64,000 nucleotides of DNA, taken from contig OY821786.1 in NCBI GenBank assembly GCA_963682175.1, forward strand, positions 25,194,501 to 25,258,500. Direction: 5' to 3'. Under the pieces are notes generated by a model. It had not been told where the DNA came from and made no database searches. It saw only the letters and a list, made by a program, of their open reading frames with translations. A program made the position numbers and the translations under genes. Of this stretch, positions 46,117 through 58,599 are shown piece after piece. Origin of the DNA: Triglochin maritima (taxonomy: Eukaryota > Streptophyta > Magnoliopsida > Alismatales > Juncaginaceae). Every line of letters begins with the position of its first letter. Position 1 is the first letter of the stretch.

Positions 46117-49100
46117 CTAATCATCTTCCACGTCCTCCACTATGGTCCAGATCAGCCTACAAGTTTTGCATAGAAACACAAAAAAAGGAATTACGACAAG
46201 TATAAGTTATGAAACAAGGAAAAGTAAAGGATTATTGAGTGGATACCAAAACAAGGACAAGAATAGGAGCACAAAGCAGTAGCCAAGTTTGATCATCCGT
46301 ATCTTCTTCTCTTTGTTTAGCACATTAAACACCTCAGTTACATCTATCAGGTGTTGCCTCCTTTGGTGCCTGAAATGTGAATACCCAACCTTTAATCATT
46401 TCTTTATGACAGAACACGGAAGAAAGATGTTTTGTTGTCTCTAATATTCCAAGGTCTTAAGAGAGAATACTTCATGGGTCTTCATAGATCATAAATAACA
46501 TGATTACAAGACCATTTCTCCATAATGGTATCCAACAGATGATATTGATGATCTCATTGCACTCTTGACATTCAAACCAACAAAAAGAAGAGATTTAACA
46601 AAATAAAAGAGGCATCAGCTTGAATAGTTCTAACTGGAAGCCGTATGGAACCTCAAGTGTCCGGCTCTTGCAGGTCAGTAGTTCACATAAATAAAATCAA
46701 TCTGACACAAAAAGAACATATAAATCATACATTTAATTCAAATGACCACTCAGTTCTAGGTTTGAATCAGAATGCTAGGAAAAATCTGATGGAGCATGCT
46801 TTCCGTTTAATTGCACGAAACAAGTCTAGACCATAGTGAACTAATAGTTGTGATTATACAGCCCGATTTTCCCAAAAGACAATTCTTACAAGAAAGACAA
46901 GGAATAACTAAGCATTATCTCACAACATATTCTAATTTATTACTTGAACTGATAAAAAGCATAGTTTGGTCTGTCTGTAGAAACACTGTGCCTGATGTAT
47001 TTACACAATTGCAATTTTGTAACAGAAACAAATTGAGGAAAAACAAACTTGACATGGTCCTATCAAAGTGATGTAGTGCTTATTTTAAAAGCAAAGGCAA
47101 GGTCAACCATTACTATTTCTTAGAGGAGCTTCGACACGAATGACACATCTAACACTGACATGTTTTGCCATTCCAAGACTCCTAATTGGTTATAGAATAG
47201 AAATTGACTAGATATTATATTAAGTAAAAACAAAATTTTCTAATACTGAAAATTATAGATTTAGGTCCCATAGAAAGCCAAGCAGAAAAATAGAAGTCCA
47301 AGATCCGAAAGAGATCTGGAGCAAAGGACGTCACTTCATTCTTCTATCAAACTGGTGTCATTGTGACATTACCCCTAATTAAAAATTGAAAATTTATGTA
47401 TGTTCAAAATGGATGACAACTTACAATCTGATGTTGTAACAAAGGTTCGGCAAACATAAAAAAAACATCACCCAGCGACCAGAGATGAGAAAAAGAAAGC
47501 ACACGACTCCTTGCAACACAAATTCTGGAACAGTCACACTGTTTATTCTTGCAGCTGAATCATAAGGGTTGATGTAGTCGAACTCCAAGTCAGTCAAACA
47601 CATGAGCTGCAAAATGTTTTGACTTTTAAGGCAATATGATATTGAAAATTAGAGTACGACTGTGCAGGCAGAAGAGTTTTTGTAAATCTTTAATCTAGAG
47701 AAATCTTATTCATGAGTACTTTATATTGGACAGACAATAGTGTAAAAGAATTAAACAGGGATGATGAAACTGAGAACAGCAGGGATTAAACCAAAACAAA
47801 ATCAATGACAACTGATTGTGGAACTAAGTCTTTCTTTTTTTTAATCAGTGATTATGGACCGAAGTATATCACTCTATCCTAACATCTCCCATGAAACTGA
47901 CACTTGGAAAGAAAAAAAATTGAGTATGCTTTCAACATTTAGCAAACATCACAATCGCCTTAGTTAGAACATCTGCAACTTGATCTTTAGTTGAAATGAT
48001 CACATACAAGATACCCAAGAGCAGCCTTTTCACAAACAAAATGAAATCTGTTTTTATGGAATTCGGAGATAGAAACTAGATACGTAACTACTACATCGGG
48101 ACACAAAACTGGAGCTTCATTAGGTGAGATGGTCAACTCAAGTAGAGGGATAACAACAGTCTAATCAGTCATAATTATCATATTCATGATGCTCTGATTC
48201 CGTATTTGGGCAAGAAATCGTTGCTTATTTAGTTAAACTTCAGCGATTGGATTTGGTCAAAACAGATGGAATGCGTACTTATACATCTGTAAAATCATTT
48301 AAATCACCAACCAAGCAGCATTGGAGAACGCACAGAAGTGATACTAGCATTTTTTGGAGGTAAAGAATCTCATTTGTTTTACCTTTCAGATATCAAAAAA
48401 TATGATTGCCAGCCCAATGCTCCTTAGTTTGCATGTCCATCAAATGGAAGAAGTGTTCACTGCAAATGCTAGTCAGGTGAGTCAAGGGTAAATACTGAAG
48501 TGCACTAACTTCAAAGCGGTCTATCTAAGGATCATCGGGAAGTGTGGTGCTACTATGCTTTGATAACATTAGTGTGATGGATATTGAAATGGAAATAAGT
48601 TTCACACCACCACGACCAGACTCTTAAAGATATAATAAGCTCGGATTGTACTTCCGGTGGAAAAGAAGTACGACATCATAATCATATACTAACTCAATAA
48701 AGAGAAAGGAGATACATCAAGCAGGGCCTTTCATTGGAAAACTGAACTTCATGGTGCACATCAAATGGTTAAGACCATCTTTGTGATGTCTTGATTTCTC
48801 TAGTGTCCACTTATGAAAATTCATACTTTTTATGTTTCATTGATGATGATACGAAATACATTTGGATACTCCAAACCAGTTCACCCAGTTGAACTGCCGC
48901 AAACCCAATAAAAATGCCTTCTACCAGGACCCACCACCGAATGATTTCCGGTTCAACCAGACGGACGGTCAAACTTTTGAACAATTGGATCATATCCATC
49001 TTAGCCTAATGGTTTTTTGAATGCAGGAAAAGCTGCATCAATCAGTGTAGCACAATGGTCGATGGACATAGCCTGTTATTTGGAGCGATCCTTTCTTATA

Positions 49101-49589
49101 GATGGCCTACTCATATATGCAAATAAAAATGTCAGCTTTGGATTGAATTTAGAGAAAACCTTCTAAAAACCTCCTTTATTATTTTCAAATCGATCAATTG
49201 AGTACATTAAGTGCCATAACAACCAAAGTGGAAATCCAACAAAGGACAAATCAATTCGCTCTTCTCAAAAGAGAATATGAATGACTAGAATAAGATGTAC
49301 GATCGTCATTCCGACAATTCGCTGTGTTCTCGTTCTTATTTTTTTGTGTTTTTCTACTTGTAAGTGTCCAGTATCGAATATCGTGATTAATACTAGCACA
49401 TAACCAATGACAAATTGAAAACTACAAAGGTAGAAGCATCTGATCGTTCAAAGGGATTATTCTAAAAAACAACTAAATGAAAGAAAAAAAATCCAGCAGT
49501 GGGTGAATTAGGACCTGGTAAACGATTAGGGCGAGCACGGCCATGAGAAGAAAGAACGCCGCGATCCATATAAGCATAGTAGCCACCAT
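46117..49589 (-). CDS. CNIH: Cornichon-family ER cargo receptor, four exons
   Basis: Exons on the minus strand: 49515-49589, 47425-47606, 46247-46369, 46117-46156; all introns are GT-AG (1908, 1055 and 90 bp) and the phases join, giving 139 residues. Cornichon proteins are small ER membrane proteins that load cargo into COPII vesicles. The family signature LEFDYINPYDSA is at 32-43, followed by RIN and PEF; RRQHLIDVTE at 89-98 leads into VFNVL (99-103), the cornichon cargo motif; the end is acidic (VEDVEDD). Hydrophobic segments lie at about 4-24, 55-77 and 114-132. Length matches plant homologues (about 135-145). No stop or frameshift is seen, so it looks functional. The ATG at 49587-49589 lies in a good context (ACCATGG); the frame is open further upstream but that part is not conserved-looking. 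Confidence 0.93.
47930..48870. mobile_element. Old Ty1/copia debris in cornichon intron 1
   Basis: Minus strand at about 47940-48065 gives HFVCEKAALG and, after a frame change, ISTKDQVADVLTKAI, the C-terminal RNase H end of copia pol. Plus strand near 48310-48350 gives SPTKQHWR, a copia RNase H phrase, and 48816-48875 gives YFLCFIDDDTKYIWILQ, like the integrase core (FIDDFSRYTW). Mixed orientation shows more than one fragment or an inversion. It is strongly decayed. Confidence 0.55.
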
Positions 49590-50849
49590 GGTCGTGATCT
49601 GACCCAACCCCAAATTCTTTGCTTCTATGTGTCGGTATTCAGTGGTGTCTAAAGTGGCGAGCCGACGGTGACAGCGCCACCCCCGCAAAGATCAGGGCCA
49701 CATAGTAAGCTAGCCTTTCTTAAAATTATTGTTCCACGGTCCATATTTGTTTAACCCAATATTCTTCACCCAATTAAATATATTTTAATATTATTTTTTT
49801 GTTTCATTAATCAAAGGGGTAGCATAGTTGTCTTGGCATGTTGTGATCCTTGATCTGTAATTAAAAAATATTAAATGTTTTCAAAATATTCAATCATCTT
49901 AGTTTGTGCTTAAAGAAAACGATAGAAAAGAAAGAAAGAAAAGCTTTTCTAGGTGTTTATGCAACCGAAGAAAAAAAATACTTACTTTCCACACTATAAA
50001 GAATTTTCACTCCAATTTTTTTACCACCCCCTCCCCTAAAATGAGCAGAAAACCTAAAGTTATCACCCCACTCTCCTCTCCCTACCTCCCTGCCTCCACT
50101 CCACCTCTCTCCGCGAGCCATCACTCCGGCGAGCCGCCTCTCTGTGAGCCCCCTCTCTGTGATCCACCACTCCACCTCTCTCCAGCAAGCCCCTCTTCCC
50201 GAGCCACCACTCCACCTCTCTTTAGCGGAGCCACCTCTTTGCGAGTAACCTCTCTAGCGAGCCGCCTCTCCACTAGCCACCTATCTTACTGTTTTGTTGC
50301 TCTATCACTTAAAATAATTGATTTTATTATCATCTTGTTTTGTTTATTGAATTGGTAGTTACAAGTAAATATAACAATAAAACACAAGCGGAAAATTAGG
50401 TGAAAATGTTGAAAGATGCAACTTTGAATTCCCAACTACAAGAAGATGTTGTGGACAGATAAACTTATATCAACAACAAAAGAGAGAAATTGCACGGAAA
50501 GTGCGGGAAGATTTGACAAATACTATGTGGCTTGATTAAGTTTTCATTTTGTTGTATATTGTAAATATTTTCAACAATTGAATGGATAAAAAATAGTTTG
50601 CTTAATCATTTATTTTTTAGGACATGGAAAATAAAATTTTCATATTTTCTAGTAAACTACAGTGATAGGCACAAACATCATAATTTAATTTCCATTGGTT
50701 TACAGCCGTCGTGACAAACAGCAGAAACTTGGTCAAAAAGAAAATAAATTCTGACAGATTCTTTTTCCATTATTTTCCCTTTGACTCTGGGAATTCATTT
50801 TTCTACCATATTCATGTGCCACAAATAGGAAAGGTTGTGACACTTTTTG
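49590..50849. other. Upstream region of the cornichon gene
   Basis: Probably contains 5' UTR and promoter of the cornichon gene, but no element can be placed with confidence. At 50085-50290 there is a CT-rich degenerate repeat ('ccacctctctcc', 'gcgagcc' words) on the plus strand; the 150-residue frame across it (49906-50358) is a by-product. Confidence 0.4.
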
Positions 50850-50854
50850 CATGT

Positions 50855-52455
50855 TATTTAAACGTTTTAATAACCGCAAATGCACGGGCCGCGATGAAGC
50901 GGTGACAAGTATGGGTCAATCGACAGGGAGGTGAGTAGTCTCTGGTTTGTCAGAAATCAAGTGGCGAAAAAGGAGAAAGAGATTTGATTATGCTAAGTTA
51001 AACTACACTAAACTAGTAAGTAACAAATGCAAATGAAAACAACTATCAATTGATTAAAACTACACTAAAAGGCTAACAAATATATTGGAATTCAGGAAGA
51101 AAACCCCCTAATGGGTGGAATGTGTGTACATATGAAGTGAAATAAGTGATGAATGACGCATGTAAGTATGTATGTATGTATGTTTTCATACATAGGAAGT
51201 GTCTAAAGATGTTGCAAAACCAATCAATCAATTTACACAACGTATCGACAATTACTATTTGATTATTATAAGATTAGGCTTAGTATGAGAAGTGTCTACA
51301 AATATGACAAGACTGATTAAAAACCATAAACTCATGTGAAGAACAAAGCTAAGTATGGGAGGTGTCTAAATCTTATGACAAAACTCATCAAAACAAAGTT
51401 TCTTCAATCAATCAAGCAAGCAATCACAAATACAAACACTTAACCAACATGTAGCATATTCAACAGGAAATTTCAGTCAATAAACATGAGAAAAATAAGC
51501 ATGGAAAATGTCTAAATCTTATGGCAAAACCCATAAAAATCCCCCAATATGTAGATGATTAAAATACTCCCAATGAACATACAAATATGTAATTTTACAC
51601 AACCAAAAATTCATCAAACATCCAAACATCACAACATATATGTACATCATCTCCACCCCTAAAGAGGGATAAAACTACTCACTAATCATTAAGCTAACTA
51701 TTATGTTAAGAGAGGAAAACATGTTAACTAAGTCTACTAAGATTAATGAACGAAATTAAGCTAAGCATGCAAGAAAATAAAAGAGATAACATTAAACTAA
51801 CAAAAATTTCTTTTATTAAATGACTCACATTACAAGTAGCATCTCCCTACTTGAGTTTTTGCTTCATGGCTTGACTCTAAATAGAGGGATTGACCACTAA
51901 GCAATTGGTAAATACAAAGGAAGAGGAAGACTTCTATTTATAGTCATAGAAAAAAGGTAACCGGGGATAATCCCTCGGTATGAGACTAATCGCATATTAT
52001 AAATGGACATAAAACAACATAATCGAACACCCGACTAAACCAGGAATCATTTGGAGTCATTTGGACCGCCAATTAGCAGTTTGGGACAACTAATTGGAGG
52101 TCTGGATTGGCTTGATGGGGTCTGGTTTTGGGTGGCTTGATTTCTTCATGTTTGGTGAGCCCGATTTGGTTGTTGATGTTTAGGCCCGGATCTAATTGTC
52201 AAAATACTCCTCATATTGGTGTAGAGCTTCTTGATTTGCTCATTGGTCCTTTTGGTTTACATCTGGGTCATTCTCTCTTGCTAGTCCATAAGTCTTGTAC
52301 TTCAGTAATTTGTGTTGATTTTAGGTCATTTTTGTGTCTCTTCTTCTCGCTTGTTTTATTTCTTAAACTTAAACATAAAAATCGTTACGTAGCATTGTTT
52401 AGGTTCAGAATAAAGAATATAAGACACAATTATATGCATGATATGATATCAATCA
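50855..52455 (-). mobile_element. Athila-type solo LTR, 1601 bp, TSD CATGT
   Basis: Minus strand begins TGATTGATATCATATCATGC at 52455 and ends GTTTAAATA at 50855, flanked by CATGT at 50850-50854 and 52456-52460. Same family as the A1 and A2 LTRs, with no primer site or internal part. The terminal CA has become TA. Confidence 0.9.
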
Positions 52456-52460
52456 CATGT

Positions 52461-53384
52461 TCGTAACAGAGAAACGAAGAAAAAGACGAAAAATGGAGAC
52501 AAAGGTTTTTTCTTTTTTGGATAGATTTTTCTAGGGAGAGAAATTGAAAGAAATTGAGAGAAGCTCTGTCATGCAAATCGGAGCCTTAATTTTCTCTAAA
52601 AAATAGAGAGAAATTGTGAAAGTTGATTTCTCTCCTAATTCGTCAATGTTTCCTAAAAGACCCCAAAATAGAAGTAAGACGGTTGACACAATCACGAGTA
52701 CTTTGATAATATTGAATAGTGATGCCATAAGTTACTTTTCTCTTCACTCTTCACATATTTCTATCCAATTGAGTGAAGAAAAGTACAACACTATCTTTTC
52801 TCTTAATTTTCTATTCTTTCCTAATACTTTATCTTCTCTCTTCTCTCTTCCATTTCTATCCAAGTCATGGTGCAAAATTAAACTAAAACAAAAGCCATGA
52901 ACACAAATTGCAATGTACCCAAAGATTTATTTTTACACCTTTGACCTCTATTAACCTTTTCTTAATATATTACTCTTTCAATTTATCACCAAGTACTAAT
53001 GTGATCAAATTATCACATCAACCCCCAAAAATTACATTCCAAGCTACAATACGCAAGCCCGTAGTTCCATTCTAAACTATATTATGAAAAAATAGTGTTC
53101 GAAAATGTCAAATGTCAGGCCAAGTCATTTCAGTGTACCGATTACTTTACATGAAGTGATGTAACCATCCCATCATGAAAATGGACTGAGATTTATTCTC
53201 TAACTCCACTATTTTGAGACCAAACACCATGTCCAAATCGGAGCCTGACATGTGCAAACCGGTTCTTTTATTCTCTAACTCCACTCTGTACACTCATTTT
53301 CCCGCTTCCACGTGCAAACCCTTTCCACTTATTCTATCCTCTCCCTAGTCAAATTAATATATCATAATATTAAATCCACCCGAA
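52461..53384. other. No gene seen
   Basis: AT-rich sequence with CT-rich stretches; the short frames have no recognisable domain. Confidence 0.5.
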
Positions 53385-53900
53385 ATAGGATCAAATATAT
53401 CACACTGGACGTGATATATCTAGCTCTTATCTCCACCTATACAGTGATATACGTGATATATCTAGCTCTTATCTCCGCCTATACAGTGATATATCCCATC
53501 CAGTGTGATATATCTGATCCTGTATTTTGTTTCTCCCAAGAGATTGTGTTCTATCCAAATAGTGATATATCACGTCTAGTGGAATATATCTAACCCATAT
53601 TTTTCGTTTCCTCTCAAAAGATATGGTCAAATATATCACAAGATGAAACCCACAAAAAAGAGGGTCAGATATATCACACTTGACGTGATATATCTGACCT
53701 TATTTTACGTTTCCTCCCAAGAGATCGTGTGAATATTTATCCATACAGTCTAGTTGGATATATCTTACTTATATTTCTCGTTTCCTCCCAAATGATATGA
53801 GTCAAATATATCGCATGATGAATCCCACCCAAAATAGGGTCAGATTTATCACACTGAATGTGAAATATCTAAGCCAAACTTGAATTTTCCATTGCGAAGT
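53385..53900. repeat. Repeat field with GATATATCAC hairpins
   Basis: A 42-bp unit ('gtgatatatctagctcttat' then 'cctatacagtgatata') is present twice in tandem at 53410-53493, and a looser 140-bp unit containing 'gtttcctcccaagaga' recurs three or four times. Each unit carries the inverted pair GATATATCAC / GTGATATATC; at 53663-53699 the arms are 15 bp, perfect, with a 7-base loop. Confidence 0.8.
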
Positions 53901-54700
53901 GATATAATATGTGTCCAAATACAATGTGTTCAACCCGCATATTGCTCTTACCTATGCAATTCGAGTTGCTGCCTTGATTTTGAGATGACTTCTTGAGCCG
54001 ATAAAATATTGTTTGTCAAAGTTGTGGAGATCCAAAGATAAGTTGTCCTCCATCGAACAACCATTGTGAGGTGATTGATTTGGAAATGTAGTTCTAATTT
54101 TGAGATTATTGCCATCTCAAAATAAATACTATTCATAACAATAATGATGTTAGTTTGTGTCTTCCTATTGCATTGCATAAAAACAAAATCTCCAAAACTT
54201 AGTGTGAACCTAATTATAGTTCCAAAGACGACAACAAATTCAATCAAGGTAACAAAAGATGACATCAATAACCAAAATAACACTAAATAACTTGTGTATT
54301 TTCATATCACAATACGCTTTAAAAAGCAAAACTATTAGACTCTAGATAATGAGATTTTTAGTAAGTTATGGTTTTGTTCTTTAAATACTGCGACAAATCT
54401 ACAATCAAGTTGTTTAATGAGTAGTGGTACTCATACTCACTATGTTGTAGTGATTACCATATTCAGGGTTTTCATACAAAATTTCAAACCAAAATTAATG
54501 TTATTTTGAAACTAAAAGGTTTTTATAATTAAGTGGCAAATGTCAACACACGAGCGCCATTGGTACAAGTTAGCGACCTAGTGAGCCTACATAAGAGACG
54601 ATTTTACAATAGAACTATACTAAAAGAGTGGTAGGAGGATTAGTCGTTGATTAGCCACCAATTGTAAGCCCCATTTCTCATTAATGTTTCATCAAAAGGG
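53901..54700. other. No gene supported
   Basis: A 111-residue minus-strand frame (53948-54283) is hydrophobic at its start but has no homologous copy or domain that I recognise; it is not called as a gene. Confidence 0.4.
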
Positions 54701-54704
54701 GTAG

Positions 54705-54870
54705 TGGCACGACTAGACTTGAGTGATGATTATCAAAGGGTCGCGTTGGTAACAAGATCACGCATGATGGTCACACTGGAAGGTGTAGCACCTTTGAAAA
54801 TGCAGTCGTTTCTCACCCTCCACACAATCCAGAAGTATAAGAAAACCAAAATTAATGTTAAAAATTAGTT
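54705..54870 (-). mobile_element. Possible LINE C-terminal remnant
   Basis: Minus-strand text ILLFWIVWRVRNDCIFKG, then ATPSSVTIMRDLV, resembles the W-x-I-W-x-x-R-N linker found after the zinc-binding domain in plant non-LTR pol proteins. Short and isolated, so only tentative. Confidence 0.3.
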
Positions 54871-55264
54871 GAGAGACATGTGTGGCTCTCCTAGCAATGC
54901 ATTGGGAAAACACAAATGCATTTAATAAAGGAAAATGATTTGTGGCCACTCTTAAGGACGCCCTTTCGGGACGCTGCTGACATGTACAAGTCCAACTCAT
55001 CAGTAGATTTGGGGGGGGGGGTTATTTGGCCTTTTTTTTCTCTTTGCCCAATGAAACTCTCATTTAAAGCTTCTCAAATCAATTTTTTAGCGCTCTATCC
55101 CATCTGTGAACGTTCCATCTTTTGGCATTGTATCCTATGATAATCCCCAGAATCACAACCTTTTGTCTTCCTTTCTCTTTCGTATCTTCTTTCTTCCTCT
55201 TTAGCGTAGGTTTTTCTCTACTCTGAACTACAATTGAAATTGTACTTATGTCTTCCCAAGAGGA

Positions 55265-57640
55265 GTAGATATTGAACGTTCCTCACGAGAAGATGTTTTT
55301 TCGTTCTTTCGAAGAAGCAATTTTTTTATAATGCCTATGCAGATGCCTGTGGTTTTGGTGTTAAGATAAGACAATCTCATTATGATCGGGGTGTTGTTAT
55401 CCCGGCCACACTTACTTGCTCCAAGGAGGGCAAGACACCAACAAACCAAGGACAAGGAATATTGAAGCCTCATTTATCGGGTAGAGTCGAGCGCACGACT
55501 CGGATCAGGGTCTCCAGAAACCTAGCAAGGGGGTACCAGATTAACTTTGTTGATCTTAAACATAACCACGCTATGCTTGAAGAGGAGCAGATGCATTTTC
55601 TTAGACAGAAGCAAACTGTACCTAAGGCCTCGATAACACTCATAGCGTGCAATGATGCTGCCAGGATCTCGACTGCTAAGGCCATGCAATCTTTTTTCAT
55701 TGAAGCTGGAGGGCATGATAAACTGACTTTCAATGAGAGGGACATAAGGTTTGTGTTGTGTCTGCATATCACCAACTTAAGTGTGTTAGAAGAGAGAGAT
55801 ATCCGACGTTCATAACTCTTTGTGCGCAGGAACATTATAACCGAAGTCAGAAATTTGAAAATGGGACCCGATGATGCACAAACTCTTTAGAACTATTTCG
55901 TTAAGATGTAGAAGTTTGATTTAATGTTTTTCTATGTCATGGATATGGATGACGAAGGAAGACTAAGGAATGTTTTCTGGGTTGACTGTCGTTCTAGAGC
56001 TGCCTATTCATACTTCGGAGATGCTATATGTTTCGACACTACCTACCAATACGACATGCCTTCGCACCATTTGTAGGAGTTAATCACTATTTTGAGTCGG
56101 TGTTGCTCGGTTGCGCTTTGTTGTCATGTGAGACCACTGAAAATTACATCTGGCTGTTCCAAACGTGGTTGTCGTGCATGGGCGGTAGGTATTAAGGCTT
56201 TATCTTTAAAAGGTTTTCGGGTTGTCCTTTTTAACATATGGATTTGTTCTTTTTAACCTATGGGTTTGTCTTCTTAACCTATGGGTTGTCCTTTATAAAC
56301 TATCAGTTTGTCCTATTTAACCTACGAGTTTGTCCTTTTTAACATAAGGGTTTGTCCTTTTTAACTACGGGTTTGTCCTTTTTAAGTTATGACTTTATCC
56401 TTTGTAAGATATGGGTTTGTTCTTTTTAATATATGTTAAAGTCCTCTTTAATTAACCATATTATGCGGATATCCCTCCACCAGCGATCATAACGGATCAA
56501 TGTGGCACCATTACTATTGCAGTAAGGAATGTCTTCCCAAATGCCAGACACATATTTTGTATATGGCACATTATGAACAAAGCTCTTGTGAAGTTGCCAA
56601 CGTAGTATCGGAAGCACGTGTTATTTGATCTAAAATTAATTGTATACGACTCAAAAAACCTAGCAGAATTTGATCAAAATTGATAGGGTTTCCTTGTTGA
56701 TTTTGAGTTTCAGAATCATACCTGGCTCCAATCCATTTATGCAATCTATGAGTCCTGGGTACCTTCTTTTGTTGGTGATTGTTTTTTCGTGGGAATGACT
56801 TCTACCCAAAGAAGCGAAAGTATGAACGTCTTCTTCGACAAGTACCTGACTTCGAAGACCACCCTTAAGCAGTTCTTTCAACAATACGAGTTCGCGCTCC
56901 ACCACAAGTACAAGAAGGATGCTCAATCAGATTTTGATTGTCTTCATAAGAACCCCCAATTGGTTTCCAGATATCCCTTCGAGAGGCAAATCAACGAGTT
57001 GTATACGGTAAGGGTTTTCAAGAAGTCCAGTTAGAAATTGGGAAGATGATATACTGTGATCTAACTAAGGAGTTTGAGACGAATGACGGGTTGCATTACA
57101 ACGTAGCTGAATGTGTATGGACTGGTGAGCAACTATTTTCGAAATGTTTCCTGGTACAACATAGAAGTTTGAACTTCACATGTGATTATAGAATGTTTCA
57201 ACACATTAGTCCTATGTGCTGCCACGTGTTAGTTGTACATGGACGCCTAGATCCTAATGCATTGCTCCCACCGTCTTACATCATCAATCGATGGCGGAAT
57301 AATATTTGTCGGAGCTATCGAGATAAGATGTACCAAGACGATGACATAATGGAGAAAGATGCGCTGCATTGTCACGATGACATCATGGGTTGTGCCATTT
57401 GGATCGCACAGGAAGAATTCATTTCCAACGAAAGGTATCTTAAGGCCATGACGTGTATGGAGTGGCTTAAGTCACGTATGAACACTACCCAGGCCCTACT
57501 AGTTGATGAAGCTGGGACAGTAGGTACATATGTGCGCAATCCAGATAAAGTCACCCATCCAGGAAGATTGCGGACCAGACGTCAGGTTTCTTTAGCTAAG
57601 AATATAATTAAAAAAAGCCAATGAAAGTACGCCACAGAAG
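55265..57640 (+). pseudogene. FAR1/FHY3-like (MULE transposase-derived) pseudogene
   Basis: FAR1-type domains in order. DNA-binding region: YADACGFGVKI, TCSKEGKTP, RVSRNLARGYQINFVDLKHN, HFLRQKQ and EAGGHDKLTFNERDIR (55330-55770). Transposase core: [19 protein letters not shown] (56030-56065), VNHYFESVLLGCALLSCETT, WLFQTWLSCMG, then, after a repeat array, PPAIITDQCGTITIAVRNVF and ARHIFCIWHIMNKALVKL. Then MTSTQRSESMNVFFDKYLTS and the SWIM-like zinc part (FTCDYRMFQHISPMCCHVL, in which the second Cys of C-x-C is Tyr). Stops and frameshifts are present in every third, so it is dead. Such genes are MULE transposases or their domesticated transcription-factor descendants; the repeats around it favour a transposon. 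Confidence 0.8.
56205..56445 (+). repeat. 21-22-bp minisatellite inside the FAR1-like pseudogene
   Basis: About ten imperfect copies of TATGGGTTTGTCCTTTTTAA. The array starts just after a GTAGGT at 56190 in the frame of LSCMG and ends before PPAIITDQ, so it occupies an intron-like gap. Confidence 0.85.
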
Positions 57641-57784
57641 AGAAGAGCATGTTGAGGAGGAAGGTTGAATCCCCGCTACACCCGATCGCACCGAGACCAG
57701 GGAATCCTGATTTCGGCGATTGGGACATGAAGTTATATTACGAGGAATGAGCTCCCTAAGTTTGCATTGTTAAATTTGAAAAGT

Positions 57785-58318
57785 TCATGTAAAACGAAGA
57801 AACCTTATAATATGGGTTTGTCTTTTATAACCTATGACTTTGTCCTTTTTAAGCTATGAGTTTGTCTTTTTTAAGATATGAGATTGCCATTTTTAAATAT
57901 GGGTTTGTCATTTTAAAATATGAACTTGTCTGTGTTAATATGTGGGTTTACCCTTTTAACCCCTGGCTTTGTCCTTTTTATTATATGGGTTTGTTTAAGC
58001 TATGGGTTTGTCCTTTTTAAGATATGGGTATGTCCTTTTTAAATATGGGTTTGTCCTTTTAAAATATGAACTTGTATGTGTTAATATATGGGTTTGGCCT
58101 TTTTAACCTATGGCTTTGTCCTTTTTATTATATGGGTTTGTCCATTTTAAAGTATGGGTGTGTGCTTTTTAACATATGGGTTTGTCCTTTTTAACCTATG
58201 ACTTTGTCCTTTTTACACTATGGGTGTGTCCTTTTTAAATTATGAGTGTCCTTTTTAACGTTATGGGTTTGTTCATTTTAACCTATGGGTTTGTCCTTTT
58301 TAACCTAGTGGATAAATT
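57785..58318 (+). repeat. Same minisatellite, downstream array
   Basis: More than twenty imperfect copies of the same unit, same orientation as the array at 56205. It begins about 150 bases after the end of the FAR1-like reading frame. Confidence 0.9.
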
Positions 58319-58599
58319 TTTGCGTTCAAAAAGTTAAAAAGGAAACCATTTTAAAACCAAACACATGGATGAATTTACTTGCATCCAAAAAGAAAAAAAT
58401 ATACATGAAAAGGGGAAAAACTGAGTATGTAAATTACACATGTATAAAGGACACTCCTCACGAGTACAAATCGGAAATAAATAAATAAAATGAAAGGGAA
58501 GAGAAGATTTGGCCTTTAAAAGTTAACACAGGCACGTGAGTCCCTCAGTAAATACATTGCCAATTCACCCATGAGTGAGTGAAGTATCTTGGGGTCCCT

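Noticed and set aside
49906..50358. 150-residue plus-strand frame upstream of the cornichon gene
   Set aside because: Low-complexity Pro/Ser text over a CT-rich repeat, with no domain and no conserved start.
53948..54283. 111-residue hydrophobic minus-strand frame
   Set aside because: AT-rich by-product; no family resemblance or splice context.
57785..58318. Regular array that might suggest CRISPR
   Set aside because: Units of 21-22 bp are contiguous, without unique spacers, and the context is a plant transposon.
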